A stretch of DNA of 64,000 nucleotides from Lachnospiraceae bacterium (GTDB lineage: Bacteria > Bacillota > Clostridia > Lachnospirales > Lachnospiraceae): assembly GCA_023663945.1 (NCBI GenBank), contig JAMPGL010000010.1, positions 21,897 to 85,896 on the forward strand, given 5' to 3'. Position 1 is the stretch's first letter. Every line of letters begins with the position of its first letter. The position numbers and the translations under genes were made by a program. This document shows positions 61,281 to 64,000 of this stretch, piece by piece. The notes under the pieces are model-generated. The model saw only the letters and a list, made by a program, of their open reading frames with translations. It ran no database searches and had not been told where the DNA came from.

Positions 61281-62391
61281 GTTCTGCATCCCCCCCGTCT
61301 AAATATGCTCTCACATTATCCTTGTCAATCAGCTCAATATCCGTGATAAAATATTGGCTTGTATTGCCGTAGGTATTATATTCCGTCAGAGCTTCCACAC
61401 AGTATCTGCCCATCTGTGCGGCATCGATGGCGGCGGTTGCAAAGATTACGTTTCGGTCAATGGCTTTGAGAATGGTATCGGAGTCATAGTATCCGAGAAT
61501 ATGAATCTGTCCAACCTTATTGTAGTCTACCACCGCCTGATAGACGCAGGTGGTGTTCAGCTCATTGAGACATATAATAATGTCTGGCAGATCCTTTTCC
61601 ATAAAAATATCACGTATAGATTCCTCCACGGAGAAGGCGTTGGTATCATCAATGGAGACTAAGGATAACTCAATATCTAAGTCCGCCTGCTTTTCATTTT
61701 CGATGGTCTCCTGAATGCCGGAGCAGAGGATATTCTGGCGGGAGTCCCGGGCATGGGCGTTAACCAGAACGGTTATTTTGACCGGGCAGGGCACCACGCT
61801 CTCCGTCCACATCAGCCGGATTCCGTTCTCGTCATAAAGAGGAACAACCCGGACTTCCGCTTTGGGAAGCTGTTTCCGCCGTATAATTTCAAGAACCTGT
61901 CTGCCGTACTCTCTGCCTAAGTCATAGTTGCCGCTTCCCACAAAGGTGCACCGGTCACTCTGAGTGTTGTCTCCGTAGAGCGTGACTACAGGAATTTCCT
62001 GTGCGGATGCCTCGTTGATAAGCTGTGTCATCTCATCGCTCTCATCGGCGGCAATGATGATGCCGTCCACCCCTGATGCGATGGCAATCCGCATCATGTC
62101 TTCTTTGGAATAGCTGTTTCCAAAGGTATCGTTTAACAGGTCCACATAGCTGTCCTGCTCCAGCCCGTCCTGATAAGCGCCTTCATAAACAGACTGCCAA
62201 AAGGAGGAGCTGTCATTCTCCGCAATCATCACGTAATACTTGTCATACCGGTTGGGGTCGGATTTTTGCGTAAAATAATCTAAGTACATGGAAAAGGCAG
62301 ACACGCCCGTGATCGTGGTAACAATCAGCAGGAGTATTGTGATTCCCAAATAGGAGATATTCTTTTTCTTTCTAGCGGTGTCTTCACCCAT
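61273..62391 (-). CDS. membrane-anchored sugar-binding sensor (XylFII-like)
   Basis: A 372-aa protein with one N-terminal transmembrane helix (about residues 14-36, LGITILLLIVTTITGVSAFSMYL) that lacks a lipobox, so the binding domain is tethered to the membrane. The rest is a type 1 sugar-binding fold (YVMIAENDSSSFWQSVYEGAYQDG, MMRIAIASGVDGIIIAADESDEM, IPVVTLYGDNTQSDRCTFVGSGNYDLGREYGRQVLEII). In clostridia an anchored xylose-binding XylFII activates a LytS kinase and YesN regulator; the same gene order is seen here. Ligand is inferred, probably a pentose or hexose. It starts 21 bp after the acetyltransferase stop. Confidence 0.82.
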   Translation of the reverse strand: MGEDTARKKKNISYLGITILLLIVTTITGVSAFSMYLDYFTQKSDPNRYDKYYVMIAENDSSSFWQSVYEGAYQDGLEQDSYVDLLNDTFGNSYSKEDMMRIAIASGVDGIIIAADESDEMTQLINEASAQEIPVVTLYGDNTQSDRCTFVGSGNYDLGREYGRQVLEIIRRKQLPKAEVRVVPLYDENGIRLMWTESVVPCPVKITVLVNAHARDSRQNILCSGIQETIENEKQADLDIELSLVSIDDTNAFSVEESIRDIFMEKDLPDIIICLNELNTTCVYQAVVDYNKVGQIHILGYYDSDTILKAIDRNVIFATAAIDAAQMGRYCVEALTEYNTYGNTSQYFITDIELIDKDNVRAYLDGGDAEHE

Positions 62392-62412
62392 AATGGAACG
62401 CCTTTCTGCATC

Positions 62413-63660
62413 TTAGTAGTAATCCGAAAAATACGGCTTTTCCGCTGGTATCAGCCGTTCCAGCCAAGTCAGCATATAGTATTCTGTCTTAATCTTTTCG
62501 TGTTCGTAGAGATAAGAGGGGCGCTTATAGCCCATCAGCATTGCGGTCAGTGTATTCACGTCAAGCTCGACCACATTGATGGACTGGTTGTTCTCCACCT
62601 GCTCACAGAGCGTTTCTCCCTCGTGCCACGACACCATATAGTCTCCCTCGTTCCAAGGCGCCATGCGGTCATGAACCTTAAAGTGAATCTTAAAATCCTC
62701 CGGCTGAATCTGATAGGGATAGTCCTCCAAGAAATCCCGGACATTAATGACCCGCGCCATAATGTAAGGTGAGATAGTTTCGGTAATTTCGCTGTCCTCA
62801 AACAGATACGCCATGGGCTCTCCGGAATAGTTGTCGCCCTGCACCCGGTCAATCATGGAAAAGTGGGCGCTGATGTAATTCCACAAACCGTAGTTTGCTT
62901 CAATATTCAGATAGACCATCTCTTTAATATGAAAAACATCGTTGGCAATGTAGTAGACCACATATCCCAAAGGCTTGTGCTCCTTGCTGTAATAGACTGC
63001 CGCAATCATATCGTCATTGTCCCAGCGCCAGTATTCTTCCCATGCAAGGGCATCCCGGACAAGGCATCCGTGGCGCTGCAGGGCAAAGTAGGAGTGCACG
63101 TTATGGTAATCCTCGGAATCCAGACTGACGCGTTCCACCATCCCGCTTACAGGACGGGGTTTGGGGAGCTGGGTGTCTTTCACGGTAAAGGTAAGCTTAT
63201 CGGAAACAATTTCCCATCCCATTTTGCGGTAAAAAGGAATGGAATAGGGATAAAGAAAGGAAAGAGACATTCGATGCTCATGCATATAATTGATTGCATG
63301 TTTCATAAGGGAGTGGATTAATCCTCTTCCGGTATATTCGGGATAAGTGGCAACGCCGGTAATACCGCCCATGTCCATAATTTCATCGTAGATGTTTACT
63401 TTCATGGAATACACCACGATCATGGATGCCAGCCGTTCCTTGTAAAACCAGCCCAGCACATATGCCTCTTCCAGAATAGGGCGTTTGGCGTATTTGATTT
63501 CGTCCTGCTGCCAGCCGGTCTGAAACAGGTCGTAGCTTGTCACCTGAAATGCGTATTGCAGCAGGGCGTTAAACTGCTCCAAATCGCTTTTATCCAATTC
63601 CCGCATTCGAAATTCGTCATTCACTTCAAGGTAATCAGGGTTTGTGATTTTTTCTTCCAT
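62413..63660 (-). CDS. Eis-like GNAT acetyltransferase with SCP2-type C-terminal domain
   Basis: A 415-aa protein of the Eis architecture: an N-terminal GNAT domain (about residues 10-140, motif A in GITGVATYPEYTGRGLIHSLMKHAINYMHEHRMSLSFLYPYSIPFYRKMGWEIV), a second GNAT-like domain (about 165-290) and a C-terminal sterol-carrier-like domain (about 300-410) that ends with the free carboxylate used by this family (PYFSDYY). Eis relatives acetylate aminoglycosides or protein lysines in mycobacteria; the substrate here is unknown. It is the first gene of the sensor operon, 21 bp upstream of the anchored binding protein. Confidence 0.88.
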   Translation of the reverse strand: MEEKITNPDYLEVNDEFRMRELDKSDLEQFNALLQYAFQVTSYDLFQTGWQQDEIKYAKRPILEEAYVLGWFYKERLASMIVVYSMKVNIYDEIMDMGGITGVATYPEYTGRGLIHSLMKHAINYMHEHRMSLSFLYPYSIPFYRKMGWEIVSDKLTFTVKDTQLPKPRPVSGMVERVSLDSEDYHNVHSYFALQRHGCLVRDALAWEEYWRWDNDDMIAAVYYSKEHKPLGYVVYYIANDVFHIKEMVYLNIEANYGLWNYISAHFSMIDRVQGDNYSGEPMAYLFEDSEITETISPYIMARVINVRDFLEDYPYQIQPEDFKIHFKVHDRMAPWNEGDYMVSWHEGETLCEQVENNQSINVVELDVNTLTAMLMGYKRPSYLYEHEKIKTEYYMLTWLERLIPAEKPYFSDYY

Positions 63661-63716
63661 AATTAAACAGCCTCTTTAGATTGTTTTGGAGCATAGTGAT
63701 CATCTGCGTATTTGAG

Positions 63717-63751
63717 TATGGAAAGCGGCTGCTCCGAAAGGGCTTTCCATA
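63717..63751. repeat. inverted repeat in the leader of the Eis-sensor operon
   Basis: TATGGAAAGC (63717-63726) and GCTTTCCATA (63742-63751) are exact complements. On the minus strand this covers the expected transcription start and leader, so it may be an operator or leader hairpin. Confidence 0.5.
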
Positions 63752-63754
63752 AAT

Positions 63755-63783
63755 ATTTTACACTATGAAAAACGCGCGGTCAA
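63755..63783 (-). promoter_or_regulatory. sigma-A promoter of the Eis-sensor operon
   Basis: On the minus strand TTGACC (63778-63783), a 17-bp spacer, and TAAAAT (63755-63760). Confidence 0.65.
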
Positions 63784-63897
63784 TGAGGAAGAGGGCGGGA
63801 GGGAGTGATTAAGGTTCCGTTTAATGTGGTAAAGGGTGGTTGAAGGACGGACGCTTGTATGGAGATTTATTTCTACGTCGCCACGCTCTCGCTCACT

Positions 63898-63952
63898 AAA
63901 AAGCACAGCAGTACTAGGTTCGAAAATACCTCACCAAGTACTGGTGCTTTTT
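63898..63952. terminator. bidirectional terminator-like hairpin
   Basis: AAAAAGCAC (63898-63906) pairs GTGCTTTTT (63944-63952), with AGTACT and AGGT/ACCT blocks able to pair inside. A and T runs at both ends suit termination on either strand. Confidence 0.65.
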
Positions 63953-64000
63953 AATGGGCTCCTTAAGAAGTTATTCTTGATACGAGTTTGGCTTCCGAAG

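Larger units (their letters stand above)
63661..64000. other. gene-free right end of the window
   Basis: Apart from the promoter, the inverted repeat and the terminator-like fold listed separately, I see no gene here; the only plus-strand frame with an ATG is 31 codons from 63860 and has no ribosome site. Confidence 0.6.

Noticed and set aside
2-64000. tRNA, rRNA, riboswitch or insertion sequence
   Set aside because: No cloverleaf, rRNA segment, transposase, or recognisable riboswitch or T-box core was seen on reading the intergenic regions; short or degenerate ones could be missed.

Overview
The window is a stretch of chromosome from a low-to-mid GC Gram-positive anaerobe, most likely a motile, spore-forming or recently spore-forming member of the Lachnospiraceae (Roseburia/Blautia/Eubacterium-like gut clostridia). 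The evidence is the CIRCE-hrcA-grpE-dnaK-dnaJ order, SpoVT, a chemoreceptor, GH130 mannan phosphorylases with a CE17-type acetyl-esterase, a DUF6465 protein, SIMPL and VanW proteins, AGGAGG ribosome sites throughout, and consensus TTGACA/TATAAT promoters. Organism assignment is inference from gene families; no rRNA or tRNA gene was seen.

Layout. (1) 1-10 kb: a beta-mannan utilisation block with two GH130 phosphorylases, a CE17-like mannan acetyl-esterase, a chemoreceptor, a GH1 glycosidase fused to a complete mannose-6-phosphate isomerase, then an aminotransferase and UppP. Together the sugar enzymes would deacetylate, phosphorolyse and hydrolyse short mannosides and pass mannose-6-phosphate to glycolysis. 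(2) 10-18 kb: an orphan solute-binding lipoprotein with two operator-like dyads, a Lys/Ala-tailed DUF6465 protein, and the CIRCE-controlled heat-shock operon. (3) 18-29 kb: household genes (a tetratricopeptide-like membrane protein, an untracked 35-aa membrane peptide, VanW, an AIR-synthase-like protein, an Lrp regulator with an aminotransferase, a SIMPL lipoprotein, TrmL, an OmpR-type two-component system, MutS2). (4) 29-35 kb: a radical SAM protein, a GH151-like putative fucosidase, a ketose 3-epimerase and L-fucose isomerase, a fucose-release block that lacks a visible kinase and aldolase, followed by spoVT.

(5) 35.6-39.9 kb: an accessory island with a GNAT/C39-like pair and a strikingly AT-rich single-chain restriction-modification enzyme (nuclease, methylase and specificity parts in one protein) followed by a small four-cysteine protein. 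Its promoter holds a LexA/SOS-type box in the spacer. (6) 39.9-50.5 kb: sulfur amino-acid genes (two PLP lyases, cysK), a complete dipeptide-type ABC importer and an M20 amidohydrolase, suggesting uptake and trimming of cysteine-containing peptides or acyl-amino acids. A seven-copy 20-bp tandem array abuts the cysK promoter, which carries a CymR/Rrf2-like palindrome. (7) 50.5-52.7 kb: a DUF234 ATPase and a RelB/YoeB toxin-antitoxin pair, each with a palindromic promoter. (8) 52.8-63.7 kb, minus strand: an Eis-like acetyltransferase, a membrane-anchored sugar sensor, a YesM-type kinase, a YesN-type regulator, a XylF-like lipoprotein and a ChvE-MmsA-MmsB importer. The layout parallels the XylFII-LytS-YesN xylose-sensing systems of clostridia.

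The observations most worth a second look are the SOS-boxed restriction enzyme with its small Cys-patterned partner, the GH1-ManA fusion, the phased A-tract repeat array at cysK, and the inverted repeat that pairs with the spoVT ribosome-binding site.
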